64,000 nucleotides of DNA from Tessaracoccus massiliensis (lineage in GTDB: Bacteria > Actinomycetota > Actinomycetes > Propionibacteriales > Propionibacteriaceae), in NCBI RefSeq assembly GCF_000826065.2, contig NZ_LN623542.1:342715-406714 (forward strand), read 5' to 3'. A program made the translations under genes and the position numbers. The notes below the pieces were generated by a model, which saw only the letters and a list, made by a program, of their open reading frames with translations, did no database searches and had not been told where the DNA came from. The number at the start of each line of letters is the position of its first letter. The stretch's first letter is position 1. Positions 51,294 through 59,609 of this stretch are shown piece by piece.

Positions 51294-53692
51294 AGGGTCT
51301 CCTCCGTGATGGTTCCTTCGGGGCCACGTCCATCGCCGCCCGTGCCGTCACCCAGCCACGCATAGTCGCGGGGTGTGATGAAGCGCAGCTCCCCGCCGCC
51401 CGAGGCGACGTACCTGCTGCGGCTGGAGCCGACGATGACGATGGAGTTCATGTCCACCATCTCCGGCGAGAACTCCGCCAAGGTCGACAAGGTGGCCTTC
51501 TGCTGCGGCCGTTCCGCCTGCCGCACCACGGCAACGGGCGTGCTCGGCGGGCGATGCGCACCCAGGATCTCGAGCGCCCGCGGCAGGTGGGCGCGGCGCT
51601 TCTTGGAGCGCGGGTTGTAGAGCGCAACGACGAAGTCACCCTCCGCGGCGGCCTGCAGGCGCTGCTCGATGGCCTCCCACTGGGTGTGAAGATCCGAGAG
51701 CGAGATGGTCGCATGGTCGTGACCCAGCGCCGCTCCCAGGATGCTCGACGCAGCAAGCGAGGCGGTGATGCCGGGCACCATCTCGACGTCGATGCCCATC
51801 GTGCCCTGCTCCAGCGTAGGCGAGGCCATGGCGTAGATCGACGGGTCGCCAGAACACACCAGCACGACGTTCTCGCCGCCGCGGGCCCGCTCGATCGCCT
51901 CGGCGGTGCGCGCCTCCTCGGTGCCCATCTTCTTGGCGGCGATGTCGCAGCCTGGCCGGGCGAGGTCGCGCACCTGGCGGACGTACGGGCCATAACCAAT
52001 CAGGAAGGTGGCCTCACGCACCGCGCGCACGGCACGCGGGGTGAGCAGATCGCGGGCCCCGGGCCCGATGCCCACCACTGACAGCTTGCCCCGGGCGGGG
52101 AGCTCGCCGACGGCGCACGTGGCGTCAGTGCTGCGCTGCTTGGGCACGATCAACTGGGCGCCCCTCGCCATGACCGCCGCCTCCGACACACTGGGCGTAC
52201 CCACGTGACTCTCGACGGTGCGGCTCGGCGTCGGCACCTCGAAGCTCGCGAGCTCCTCGGGCGGGTAGGTCGTGAGCGGCACGCCCAGCTTGGCCACCAA
52301 CTGCACCAAACCCAGTTCACCGGCCTTCACATCGTGCGTGACGACGGCGGTCACGCTGTCGTGCGCCAGGCCCGCGCCGTCGAGCGTCTCGTGGAGCAGA
52401 GCCTCGAGATGCTCCCGGGAGGTGCCGGAGTTGCAACCCATCCCCACCACGAGGCTGGGCGGGTTCAGCACCACCGTGGGCACGGAGGATTCCGCGATCA
52501 CCGCTTCGGCTGCGCGCTGCGATACGACGATGCGGGCCACCGGATTCTCGGCCTCCGCCGTCACGTTGCCAGGCAGCGCCGGCAGCGGCCAGGGGCGTTC
52601 CTTGATCAGAGCGACGGGGGCCTCGTCGATGATCGCCTGCGTCACCGCGGCCACGTCGCCGTGGTAGGGCCAGCCCAGCGTGTCGAGCGCCGGGAGGTTC
52701 AGGGCGTCGGTGGCCGTGGTGAGCACGGGCGTGGCGCCCAATGCGTCACCGATGCGGCGGGCGAGGTCGTTGGCGCCGCCGGCGTGGCCGCCGACGATGG
52801 GCACCGCGAACCGGCCCGCCTCGTCCACCACCACCACACCGGGGTCATGCGCCTTGTCTTGCAGCAACCCGGCGATGAGCCGGATGGTGGCGCCGGTGGC
52901 GAGGTGGGAGACGATCAGATCGCATTCGCCCCACGCGCGCGGCAGGCCCTCGGAGGCGACCCCGTCGTAGCGCCGCGACCTGATGCCCAGCGCCCTGTCG
53001 ATGGCATCGGCATGGCGACGAGCCGCCTTGGAGTTGGTGATCTGCCCCACCACGGGCTCCCCTGCTTCAGCCGGCGGGCCGTCCTGAGCCACCTCGTCGG
53101 GGTGCGCGGAGAGGAAGATCGCGACGTGGGGCTCGGCGATGTCGTCGAGCGTGGCGGCCTCGGCCAGCGGCACGACGCGCACGCGCTCCTCCGGCTCGCC
53201 CAACTTCTCAGCGATGACCACCCAGCGGTCCAAGCCCTCAAGCTCGCGCGCCAGGTCAGCCGCAGAGGCAGCTCCGCTAGTCAGGACGGCGACCTTCGGG
53301 TGACGACGGACGGCGGCCAAGGCGACCCCCGGGTCTCGGCCGTGCGCGGTGACCACCTTCGCGTCGTCCCACGGGAGGCTGACGGCGGCGAAGGCCGCCG
53401 CGACGGAGGAGGGCGCCGTCACGGTGGTGAACGTGAAGCCCTCCCTGCGCAGCCGCGCGCCGATGCCGTAGAACAGCGGATCCCCGCTGGCGACGACCAC
53501 CACGGTGTCATCCGCCGGCTGCGAGCGGATGGCGTCGACGGCGGCGCTCACCCCCCGCAGATGGAACGTGCGCTCCTCCGGCGCATCCAGCACGGCCAGG
53601 TGTCTGGCGGAGGCAACCACCAGATCTGCGGTGGCCACTGCGGCCCGCAGCTCTGGGGATGGAAGCCCCAGCAGGCCAAAGAGGGTGATCAT
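51290..53692 (-). CDS. cbiEGH: trifunctional CbiE-CbiG-CbiH cobalamin enzyme
   Basis: 800 residues in three parts. About 1-205: CbiE, precorrin-7 C5-methyltransferase (VVVASGDPLFYGIGARL). About 215-525: CbiG, cobalt-precorrin-5A hydrolase (CDLIVSHLATGATIRLIAGL, VVVVDEAGRFAVPIVGGHAG, and the C-terminal VVGMGCNSGTS). About 535-790: CbiH/CobJ, precorrin-3B C17-methyltransferase (VVGIGPGARDLLTPRA, LVCSGDPSIYAMAS, VALYNPRSKKRR). From memory, a cbiEGH fusion is known in Propionibacterium freudenreichii. CbiG marks the anaerobic route. Overlaps cbiF and cbiX-cysG by four bases each. Confidence 0.92.
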   Translation of the reverse strand: MITLFGLLGLPSPELRAAVATADLVVASARHLAVLDAPEERTFHLRGVSAAVDAIRSQPADDTVVVVASGDPLFYGIGARLRREGFTFTTVTAPSSVAAAFAAVSLPWDDAKVVTAHGRDPGVALAAVRRHPKVAVLTSGAASAADLARELEGLDRWVVIAEKLGEPEERVRVVPLAEAATLDDIAEPHVAIFLSAHPDEVAQDGPPAEAGEPVVGQITNSKAARRHADAIDRALGIRSRRYDGVASEGLPRAWGECDLIVSHLATGATIRLIAGLLQDKAHDPGVVVVDEAGRFAVPIVGGHAGGANDLARRIGDALGATPVLTTATDALNLPALDTLGWPYHGDVAAVTQAIIDEAPVALIKERPWPLPALPGNVTAEAENPVARIVVSQRAAEAVIAESSVPTVVLNPPSLVVGMGCNSGTSREHLEALLHETLDGAGLAHDSVTAVVTHDVKAGELGLVQLVAKLGVPLTTYPPEELASFEVPTPSRTVESHVGTPSVSEAAVMARGAQLIVPKQRSTDATCAVGELPARGKLSVVGIGPGARDLLTPRAVRAVREATFLIGYGPYVRQVRDLARPGCDIAAKKMGTEEARTAEAIERARGGENVVLVCSGDPSIYAMASPTLEQGTMGIDVEMVPGITASLAASSILGAALGHDHATISLSDLHTQWEAIEQRLQAAAEGDFVVALYNPRSKKRRAHLPRALEILGAHRPPSTPVAVVRQAERPQQKATLSTLAEFSPEMVDMNSIVIVGSSRSRYVASGGGELRFITPRDYAWLGDGTGGDGRGPEGTITEETL

Positions 53693-54519
53693 TCGTCGTC
53701 CTTCCTGGTGGCGACGGCCCCGTGCGTGCGCAGTTCGGCCTGCGCCTCGGGGTCTGCCGCTCGGTATTCGTGGCGGAAGCCGGGGTGGTAGAGGTGGCTG
53801 CGGTACTCGACCGGCTCATCCGTGAGCGCCGGCCCCACCAGGACGATGGTGTGCTTCCAGAGCTTGTGCTCCTTCATCGTCTCGGAGAGGTGTTGCAGCT
53901 CGCAGCGCAGGATCAACTCGTCGGGCCAGGTGACCTGGTATCCGACGATGCAGGGGGTGGTGGGCGGATATCCGCCCGCGAGCAATTCGTCCTGGAGCGC
54001 CTTGTTGCGGGCGGCGGAGAGGTACAGCGCCATGGTGGTGCCGTGCTGCGCGAAGCCGCGGACGGTCTCCCGCTCGGGCATGGGTGTGCGGCCGCCCTCG
54101 AGGCGCGTGATCACCAGCGACTGGGCCACCTCCGGCCGGGTCAACTCCATGTCCGTGCGCGCGGCAGCGGCCGAGAACGCGGAGACGCCAGGCAATGACT
54201 CATAGGGCAGCCCAATCCTGCGGCACAGGTCCCGCTGTTCTGCGGTCGCGCCGTAGAGCGCCGGGTCGCCGGTGTGGATCCGGGCGACGAGGAGGCCCTC
54301 GTCCCGGGCGCGCTCCAGATGCGGCTGCAGGTCCTCGAGGGAGGCGGAGGCCGAGTCGATCACCAGGGCGTCCGCGCGTCGGTTGGCGATGAGATCCGGA
54401 TGCACCAGCGAGGACGCCCAGATGATGATGTCAGCCTGCTCGATGATCCGGGCGCCGCGCACCGTGATCAGATCCGGCGCGCCCGGGCCCGCGCCCACGA
54501 ACACGTAGCGGCCGCTCAT
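53689..54519 (-). CDS. cbiF: precorrin-4 C11-methyltransferase
   Basis: Methylates C11 of cobalt-precorrin-4 with SAM. The 276 residues begin RYVFVGAGPGAPDLITVRG, the first SAM-binding loop, followed by VARIHTGDPALYGATAEQR and LPYESLPGVSAFSAAAAR; GGRTPMPERET is the typical CbiF/CobM stretch. Full family length. ATG at 54517-54519 overlaps the cbiL stop (ATGA). The last residues are charged (ATRKDDE). CobM- and CbiF-type enzymes are the same family; the anaerobic neighbours favour cbiF. Confidence 0.94.
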   Translation of the reverse strand: MSGRYVFVGAGPGAPDLITVRGARIIEQADIIIWASSLVHPDLIANRRADALVIDSASASLEDLQPHLERARDEGLLVARIHTGDPALYGATAEQRDLCRRIGLPYESLPGVSAFSAAAARTDMELTRPEVAQSLVITRLEGGRTPMPERETVRGFAQHGTTMALYLSAARNKALQDELLAGGYPPTTPCIVGYQVTWPDELILRCELQHLSETMKEHKLWKHTIVLVGPALTDEPVEYRSHLYHPGFRHEYRAADPEAQAELRTHGAVATRKDDE

Positions 54520-55193
54520 GGCTTTCTCCGGGCCAGGACGGTGGAGAAGTAGCCGAGCTGCCCGCTCTGGGATGGGTCCGTGCTGATCCGGGAATCCTCC
54601 GTGCCGAGGTTGGATCCGACGGCGAGGTCATGGCCCGCGAAGACCTCCGCCACCATCTGGACCTGGCGCCCCGCCTTGTAGACCACGACGACGTCCGCGG
54701 CCTCGCGCGCCTCCCGCAGCCGATCGGCGCCCGCGGTGGCGGGCGCCAGAGCGAGGATCTCGTCGCCCAACACCAGCGGCCGGTTCTGTTCGGCCGCGAA
54801 GAGCTGCATGGCGGTGATGCCGGGGACGGTCTCGGACGCGACGCCGACGGGCATGAACTCGGCGACGTAGGAGAAGGTGGAGTACACGTTGGGATCCCCG
54901 ATGGTGGCGAACGCGATCAGCTGGGCGCCGCTGGCGAACCGCTGCGCCACCGCCTCCGCGGCCTCGCGGCGGCTCTTTTCCCGCTCGCCAAGATCCCGGC
55001 TCATGGAGAACTCGATGCGCAGGATCTCGGCCTGCGGGGCCACCTCCCGCACGATGGTCTCGGCGCGGCCGAGCTTCGCGTCGGGGCACACCACCACGTC
55101 GGCCTCCGCGAGGATGCGGGCCGCGCGGAGGGTGACGAGCTCGGGGTCGCCCGGGCCCACCCCCACTCCCACAAGGCGTTTCTTGACGGTCAC
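54516..55193 (-). CDS. cbiL: precorrin-2 C20-methyltransferase
   Basis: Methylates C20 of (cobalt-)precorrin-2 with SAM, the first step after cobalt insertion. The 225 residues show LVGVGVGPGDPELVTLRAAR, VVCPDAKLGRAETIV, FATIGDPNVYSTFSYV and a VPGITAMQLFAAEQNRPL segment. GTG at 55191-55193 is chosen because it overlaps the cbiP stop by four bases and begins directly before the fold; the frame upstream would overlap cbiP by over 170 bases. Product name CobI applies in the aerobic route. Confidence 0.93.
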   Translation of the reverse strand: MTVKKRLVGVGVGPGDPELVTLRAARILAEADVVVCPDAKLGRAETIVREVAPQAEILRIEFSMSRDLGEREKSRREAAEAVAQRFASGAQLIAFATIGDPNVYSTFSYVAEFMPVGVASETVPGITAMQLFAAEQNRPLVLGDEILALAPATAGADRLREAREAADVVVVYKAGRQVQMVAEVFAGHDLAVGSNLGTEDSRISTDPSQSGQLGYFSTVLARRKP

Positions 55194-56650
55194 TGGGGTC
55201 TCCTTGGGTTGGGGCTCATGGCGAGCGCCAGGAGCTGGTCGAGGTTGAGGTGCTGCTCCATCGCGGCGGCGAGGGTGTCGATCATGGCCTCGCGGGCGTC
55301 GGCGAATCCCGGCGCATCCGGCCTGGGCTGCCACGTTGAGCCGGCCGCACGGGCGGCCTCCGCCAGCCATGCGCGGCGGAAGTCATCGGATTCGAAGGCG
55401 CCGTGCCACATGGTTCCCCAGGTGTTGCCGCGGCGGGTGCCGTCGAGGAACGGCTCGTCGGTGCTGCCAACGGAGGCGACCCCGTGGTGGATCTCGTAGC
55501 CGGTGGTGACCGGGTGCCCGCGCCACTGCCCGGTGGGGCGCGAGAGGGTCTTCTCTGCGCGGAAGTCGGTGCGGTGGCCGAGGATTGAAAGTCCACGGGC
55601 GCTCTCGCCCTCCACGCCGTCGGCGATCTCGCCGCCGAGCATCTGATAGCCCCCACAGATACCGACGGTGGTGCGGCCGTCGCGGTGACGCTCGGCCACG
55701 ACATCGGCGAGGCCGCGGTCGCGCAGCCAGGCGAGATCGGAGACGGTGGCCCGCGATCCGGGCAGCACGAGCACGTCGGCGTCGTGCGCCACCCGTGGGT
55801 TGGTGGTCACGACGACGTCGACGCCCGGCTCCGAGGCCAGCGCGTCCACGTCGGTGGCATTCGAGATGCGCGGGAAGCGGATGACGGCCACCCTCAGCGA
55901 CGCCTCGGGCGCGGCGGCGCGGGTGCGCCAGCGGCCCACCTCGAGGGTGTCCTCGCCGTCGAGCCAGACGCCGTCGAGCCACGGCAGCACCCCAAAGCTG
56001 GGCATGCCCGTGCGGCGGGTGATCTCGTCGAGGCCGGGAGTGAGGATGTGGGCGTCGCCGCGGAACTTGTTGATGACGTAACCAGCCAGCAATGCGCGGT
56101 CCGCGCCATCGAGGAGGGCCCAGGTGCCGTAGAGGGAGGCGAGTACGCCGCCCCGGTCGATGTCGCCCACCAGCACCACTGGCAGGTCGAATGCCGTAGC
56201 CAGGCCCATGTTCGTGTAGTCGCCCCGACGCAGGTTGATCTCCGCGGGCGACCCGGCGCCCTCGCAGATCACCAACTCGTGCGTCTCGGCCAACTCGCGA
56301 TAGGCCGCGTGCGCGGCCTGCGCCAGATGGGCCCGATCCGTGGTGTACTGCCCAGACCTGAGCTCGCCAGCAGGCTGGCCGCGCAGGATCACGTGGCTGG
56401 TGCGTTCGCTGCCGGGCTTCAGAAGCACGGGGTTCATGGCGGTTGAGGGCGTGACCAGCGCCGCCTGCGCCTGCAGGTACTGGGCCCGGCCAATCTCGCC
56501 GCCCTCGACCACCATCGAGTTGTTGCTCATGTTCTGGGCCTTGAAGGGCGCCACGTCGATGCCGCGGCGCCGGGCGGCGCGGCACAGGCCCGTCACCACG
56601 AGGGATTTGCCCGCATCCGACGACGTTCCGGCAATCAGGATTCCGGTCAC
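55190..56650 (-). CDS. cbiP: cobyric acid synthase
   Basis: Amidates four carboxyl groups of adenosylcobyrinic a,c-diamide with glutamine and ATP. The 486 residues begin ILIAGTSSDAGKSLVVTGLC (ATP-binding) and FKAQNMSNNSMVV, followed by LVICEGAGSPAEINLR and VLVGDIDRGGVLASLYG; the C-terminal glutamine amidotransferase has the active-site Cys in VGICGGYQMLGG near 330 and the late EIHHG His. CobQ is the aerobic name. ATG at 56648-56650 overlaps the cbiB stop. Sits in the four-base-overlap chain. Confidence 0.95.
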   Translation of the reverse strand: MTGILIAGTSSDAGKSLVVTGLCRAARRRGIDVAPFKAQNMSNNSMVVEGGEIGRAQYLQAQAALVTPSTAMNPVLLKPGSERTSHVILRGQPAGELRSGQYTTDRAHLAQAAHAAYRELAETHELVICEGAGSPAEINLRRGDYTNMGLATAFDLPVVLVGDIDRGGVLASLYGTWALLDGADRALLAGYVINKFRGDAHILTPGLDEITRRTGMPSFGVLPWLDGVWLDGEDTLEVGRWRTRAAAPEASLRVAVIRFPRISNATDVDALASEPGVDVVVTTNPRVAHDADVLVLPGSRATVSDLAWLRDRGLADVVAERHRDGRTTVGICGGYQMLGGEIADGVEGESARGLSILGHRTDFRAEKTLSRPTGQWRGHPVTTGYEIHHGVASVGSTDEPFLDGTRRGNTWGTMWHGAFESDDFRRAWLAEAARAAGSTWQPRPDAPGFADAREAMIDTLAAAMEQHLNLDQLLALAMSPNPRRPQ

Positions 56651-57576
56651 CGCTTCCTCCTCACGAGTACGGCCAGGGCGGCCGTTGCGGCGACGACAAC
56701 CGCGCTCAAGGTGCCCGCCTTCCGGGCGTGCTCGGCACCCGGCCGGGGGCCGTCACCCAGCAGGCCCCGCTCCTCCACCCGCCCGGCGTAGACGTTGGTG
56801 CCGCCCAGCTGCACGCCGAGCGCGCCGGCGAACGCAGATTCGCACCAGCCGCCGTTGGGGCTGGGGTGGTTGCGCGCATCGCGCAGCATGATCCGCCACG
56901 CCCGCCGGGCGTCCCCTCCCACCAGCGGAGCGGCGGTGCAGGCGAGCGCGCCGGTGAACCTGGCCGGGGCCAGGCAGAGCAGATCGTCGAGCCGCGCCGA
57001 GGCCCACCCGAAGTTCTCGTAGCGCGGGCTGCGGCTGCCCACCATCGCGTCGAGCGTGTTGACGGCGCGGTGCGCCAGCAGCCCCGGCACGCCAGCGATC
57101 GCGCCCCAGAACAGCGACGCCACCGCGGCGTCGGCCGTGTTCTCCGCCACGGATTCGACGGTGGCCCGGGCCAACTCCGCAGGGTCGAGGGCGTTCGGGT
57201 CTCGGCCGCAGAGATGGGTGACGCGCTCCCGGGCGGCGGCCAGATCGTCGGCATCGAGATGGTTTGCCATGAGGTGCGCCTCGCGGCGCAGGCTCGCCGC
57301 GCCCAGGACGGCCCACGTCGCCAAAGCCGTGACTGCAGCCCGAGCCCAGAAACTGGATCTGGTCAGGCGCTCCGCCGCGACCCCGAGCGCCACCACGGGC
57401 CCCACCGTCGCCACCACGTGGCCGACGCCGGCGGCGCGGGAATCGGCGTAGGTGTGCTCCTCCACCTTGGCTGCTGCTTGGCCGAAGATCGCGACGGGGT
57501 GCCCGCGGTGAGGGTCGCCGGTGAGGGCATCCGCAGCAACGCCAAGGAGCAGCCCGAGTGCGCGTGGCCCGATCAT
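56647..57576 (-). CDS. cbiB: adenosylcobinamide-phosphate synthase
   Basis: Attaches the aminopropanol (or its phosphate) to adenosylcobyric acid at the membrane. The 309 residues contain GVAADALTGDPHRGHPVAIFG at the start in outline, a helix-rich body, VESVAENTADAAVASLFWG near 148-166, and SPRYENFGWASARLDDLLCL; the end is a helix and RRKR. CobD is the aerobic name. ATG at 57574-57576 overlaps the stop of the histidine phosphatase by four bases. Substrate aminopropanol phosphate would come from the CobC-like domain at 59606-61963. Confidence 0.93.
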   Translation of the reverse strand: MIGPRALGLLLGVAADALTGDPHRGHPVAIFGQAAAKVEEHTYADSRAAGVGHVVATVGPVVALGVAAERLTRSSFWARAAVTALATWAVLGAASLRREAHLMANHLDADDLAAARERVTHLCGRDPNALDPAELARATVESVAENTADAAVASLFWGAIAGVPGLLAHRAVNTLDAMVGSRSPRYENFGWASARLDDLLCLAPARFTGALACTAAPLVGGDARRAWRIMLRDARNHPSPNGGWCESAFAGALGVQLGGTNVYAGRVEERGLLGDGPRPGAEHARKAGTLSAVVVAATAALAVLVRRKR

Positions 57577-58112
57577 GCGAACTCCTTCGGGCCGACGACG
57601 GCGGCCGAAGGCACGTCGACCCACTCGACGTCGCGGTGCCCCAATCCGTCGATCGCGGCGCACAGGATGCGGATGGTGTCGCCGTGGCTGACGAGGATGG
57701 CGTCGGTGGCGAGATCCGCGAGAAACGCGGTGACGCGCGCATGGACGTCCTGCACGGATTCCCCACCGCCCCAGCGGACCTCGGTGATGTGCTGGCCGGG
57801 CGGGGTGGGTTCTGCGGCCAAGTCGTCGTAGTGCTTCCCCTCCAGTTCCCCCAGACCCTGTTCCCGGAGGCGGGCGTCCACCTCCACCGTCCCGCCCAGG
57901 TGGTCCGCGATGATCTCGGCGGTATCGAGGGCGCGAAGCTGGTCACTGGAGATGATGCGCACGCCCGCCGGCAATTGCGCGGCCGCCTCCACGGCCTGCG
58001 CTCGGCCCAGGGGCGTCAGCGGCACGTCCATCGTCTGGCCCTGGAGGCGACGCTCGCGGTTCCAGGTGGATTCGCCGTGCCGCACGAGCCAGATCCTCAC
58101 CCCGGCTGTCAT
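57573..58112 (-). CDS. histidine phosphatase family protein, alpha-ribazole phosphatase-like (CobC)
   Basis: A cytoplasmic phosphatase of 179 residues with the RHG motif VRHGESTWN (His12) and a late VSHGD (second His). In a B12 cluster it likely acts as the CobC-type phosphatase removing phosphate from alpha-ribazole phosphate or adenosylcobalamin phosphate; other broad-specificity roles are possible because RHG enzymes vary widely. First gene of the seven-gene overlap chain. Starts at ATG 58110-58112; the ATG of cobK on the other strand is only 29 bases away. Confidence 0.85.
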   Translation of the reverse strand: MTAGVRIWLVRHGESTWNRERRLQGQTMDVPLTPLGRAQAVEAAAQLPAGVRIISSDQLRALDTAEIIADHLGGTVEVDARLREQGLGELEGKHYDDLAAEPTPPGQHITEVRWGGGESVQDVHARVTAFLADLATDAILVSHGDTIRILCAAIDGLGHRDVEWVDVPSAAVVGPKEFA

Positions 58113-58141
58113 GCCCGCCCCCTGTGCAGTTGACTGTAGGC

Positions 58142-58879
58142 ATGACGGTGGTGATTGTGGGCGGGACGCTTCAGGCGCGTCGCCTCGCGGCGGAGCTGAA
58201 TGAGCGAGGAGTGCGCGTGGTCTCCACTCTCGCCGGCCGCACGGCCACCCCTGCCGAGGTTGCAGGTGAGGTGCGCGTCGGTGGCTTCGGAGGCACCGCC
58301 GAGATGCGCGATTGGCTGCTGGCCGAGGGCGCCGTCGCGCTCATCGACGCGGCTCATCCGTTCGCCGCCGCCATGCACCGGCGCTGCGCCGTGGTGGCGC
58401 AGGAAGCGGGTGTGCCGCTGCTGCGGCTGAGCCGCGCGAGTTGGGCCGACCGCCCGGACGCTGAGGGCTGGACATGGGTGGACACGCACGACGAGGCGGC
58501 CGCCGCCGTCGCCCGCACCCCCGCGCTCATCACGGTCGGCAAGCAGGGGGCCGCCGCATACGCGCACATCGACGGCGCCGTCCTGCGCATGACGGAACTG
58601 CCCGCCGACCCACTCGAAGGGCTGGCGGAGGTGCTGCTCCAGCGCGGCCCGTTCACGATCGACGGCGAACGCGCCACGTTCACGGAACTCGGCATCCAAA
58701 CCCTTGTCACGAAGGATTCCGGCGGGGATGAGACCAGCGCCAAGCTCGACGTGGCCGCTGAGCTGGGCTGCGCCGTCGTGGTGATCCGACGCCCAGCCAC
58801 GCCGGGGGTGCCCAGCGTGACGGCCATCGGCGAGGCTCTCGAATGGTTGGAGAATCACGGGTTCATCCCTCCGGCGTGA
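58142..58879 (+). CDS. cobK: precorrin-6A reductase
   Basis: Reduces (cobalt-)precorrin-6A at the C18-C19 bond with NADPH; CbiJ in the anaerobic route. The 245 residues begin VVIVGGTLQARRLAAELNER, the nucleotide fold, followed by ALIDAAHPFAAAMHRRCAVV, VPLLRLSRASW and LVTKDSGGDETSAKLDVAAE, all family features. ATG at 58142 is chosen over a GTG at 58124. It is the only plus-strand gene in the B12 cluster. Its last 17 bases overlap the 3' end of cobA. Confidence 0.92.
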   Translation: MTVVIVGGTLQARRLAAELNERGVRVVSTLAGRTATPAEVAGEVRVGGFGGTAEMRDWLLAEGAVALIDAAHPFAAAMHRRCAVVAQEAGVPLLRLSRASWADRPDAEGWTWVDTHDEAAAAVARTPALITVGKQGAAAYAHIDGAVLRMTELPADPLEGLAEVLLQRGPFTIDGERATFTELGIQTLVTKDSGGDETSAKLDVAAELGCAVVVIRRPATPGVPSVTAIGEALEWLENHGFIPPA

Positions 58880-59609
58880 AGCCCGCGACGTCACCGATGA
58901 CGGTGATGGCTGGCGGCTGCACGTCGTTGCTCTCCGCGACGGCGGCCACCTGGCCGAGCGTCGTGCGCCAGACCTGCTCCCCCGCGACGGTGCCGTTGGC
59001 GATGATCGCGGCGGGCTGTTCGGCGGGGCGTCCCGATGCGAGGAGCGCCGCGGAGATGGCGGCGAGGTTGTGCACGCCCATGAGGATGACGAGGGTGAGC
59101 CCGCTCCTGCCGAGCTGCTCCCACGCGACGGTGCTGCGCTCGTCGTCCGGCGCCACGTGGCCCGAGACGACTGTGAAGCCCTGAACCAGCCCGCGGTGCG
59201 TGACCGGGATGCCCGCGACGCCGGGGACCGCGATGGCGGACGAGACGCCGGGGATCACGTTGACGGCGATGCCAGCGGCGGCGCACGCTTCCCACTCCTC
59301 TCCCCCGCGGCCGAAGACGAAGTTGTCGCCGCCCTTGAAGCGCACCACGCGCTTGCCGGCCTGCGCGTGCGTGACGAGCAACTCGTTGATCTGCTCCTGC
59401 GGCGTGAAAGCGCCCCGCGGGATCTTTCCGGCGTGGATGATCTCGCAGTCGGCGCGGCAGGCCGCGAGGGCGTCGAGGGGGGCGAGGCGGTCGGTGACCA
59501 CGACGTCGGCCTCCTCCAGGGCCCGGAGGCCGCCGACGGTCAGCAGATCCGGATCACCTGGGCCTCCGCCCACGAGCGTGACGGTGCCTGGGGTGGGGCG
59601 AGCAGTCAT
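58863..59609 (-). CDS. cobA: uroporphyrinogen-III C-methyltransferase
   Basis: Adds two methyl groups to uroporphyrinogen III to give precorrin-2, feeding both B12 and sirohaem. The 248 residues carry LVGGGPGDPDLLTVGGLRAL, VVTDRLA, GDNFVFGRGGEEWEAC, VIPGVSSAIAVPGVAGIPVT and LVILMGVHNL, the complete SUMT pattern. No CysG domains fused here; those functions sit in the cbiX-cysG gene. ATG at 59607-59609 has AGGAG upstream and overlaps the stop of the fusion gene by four bases. Confidence 0.94.
   Translation of the reverse strand: MTARPTPGTVTLVGGGPGDPDLLTVGGLRALEEADVVVTDRLAPLDALAACRADCEIIHAGKIPRGAFTPQEQINELLVTHAQAGKRVVRFKGGDNFVFGRGGEEWEACAAAGIAVNVIPGVSSAIAVPGVAGIPVTHRGLVQGFTVVSGHVAPDDERSTVAWEQLGRSGLTLVILMGVHNLAAISAALLASGRPAEQPAAIIANGTVAGEQVWRTTLGQVAAVAESNDVQPPAITVIGDVAGFTPEG

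Noticed and set aside
58113-58141. Cobalamin riboswitch between the divergent B12 genes
   Set aside because: The gap is only 29 bases, far too short for the riboswitch, and lacks the B12-box. A riboswitch would more likely lie upstream of the operon, outside the window.
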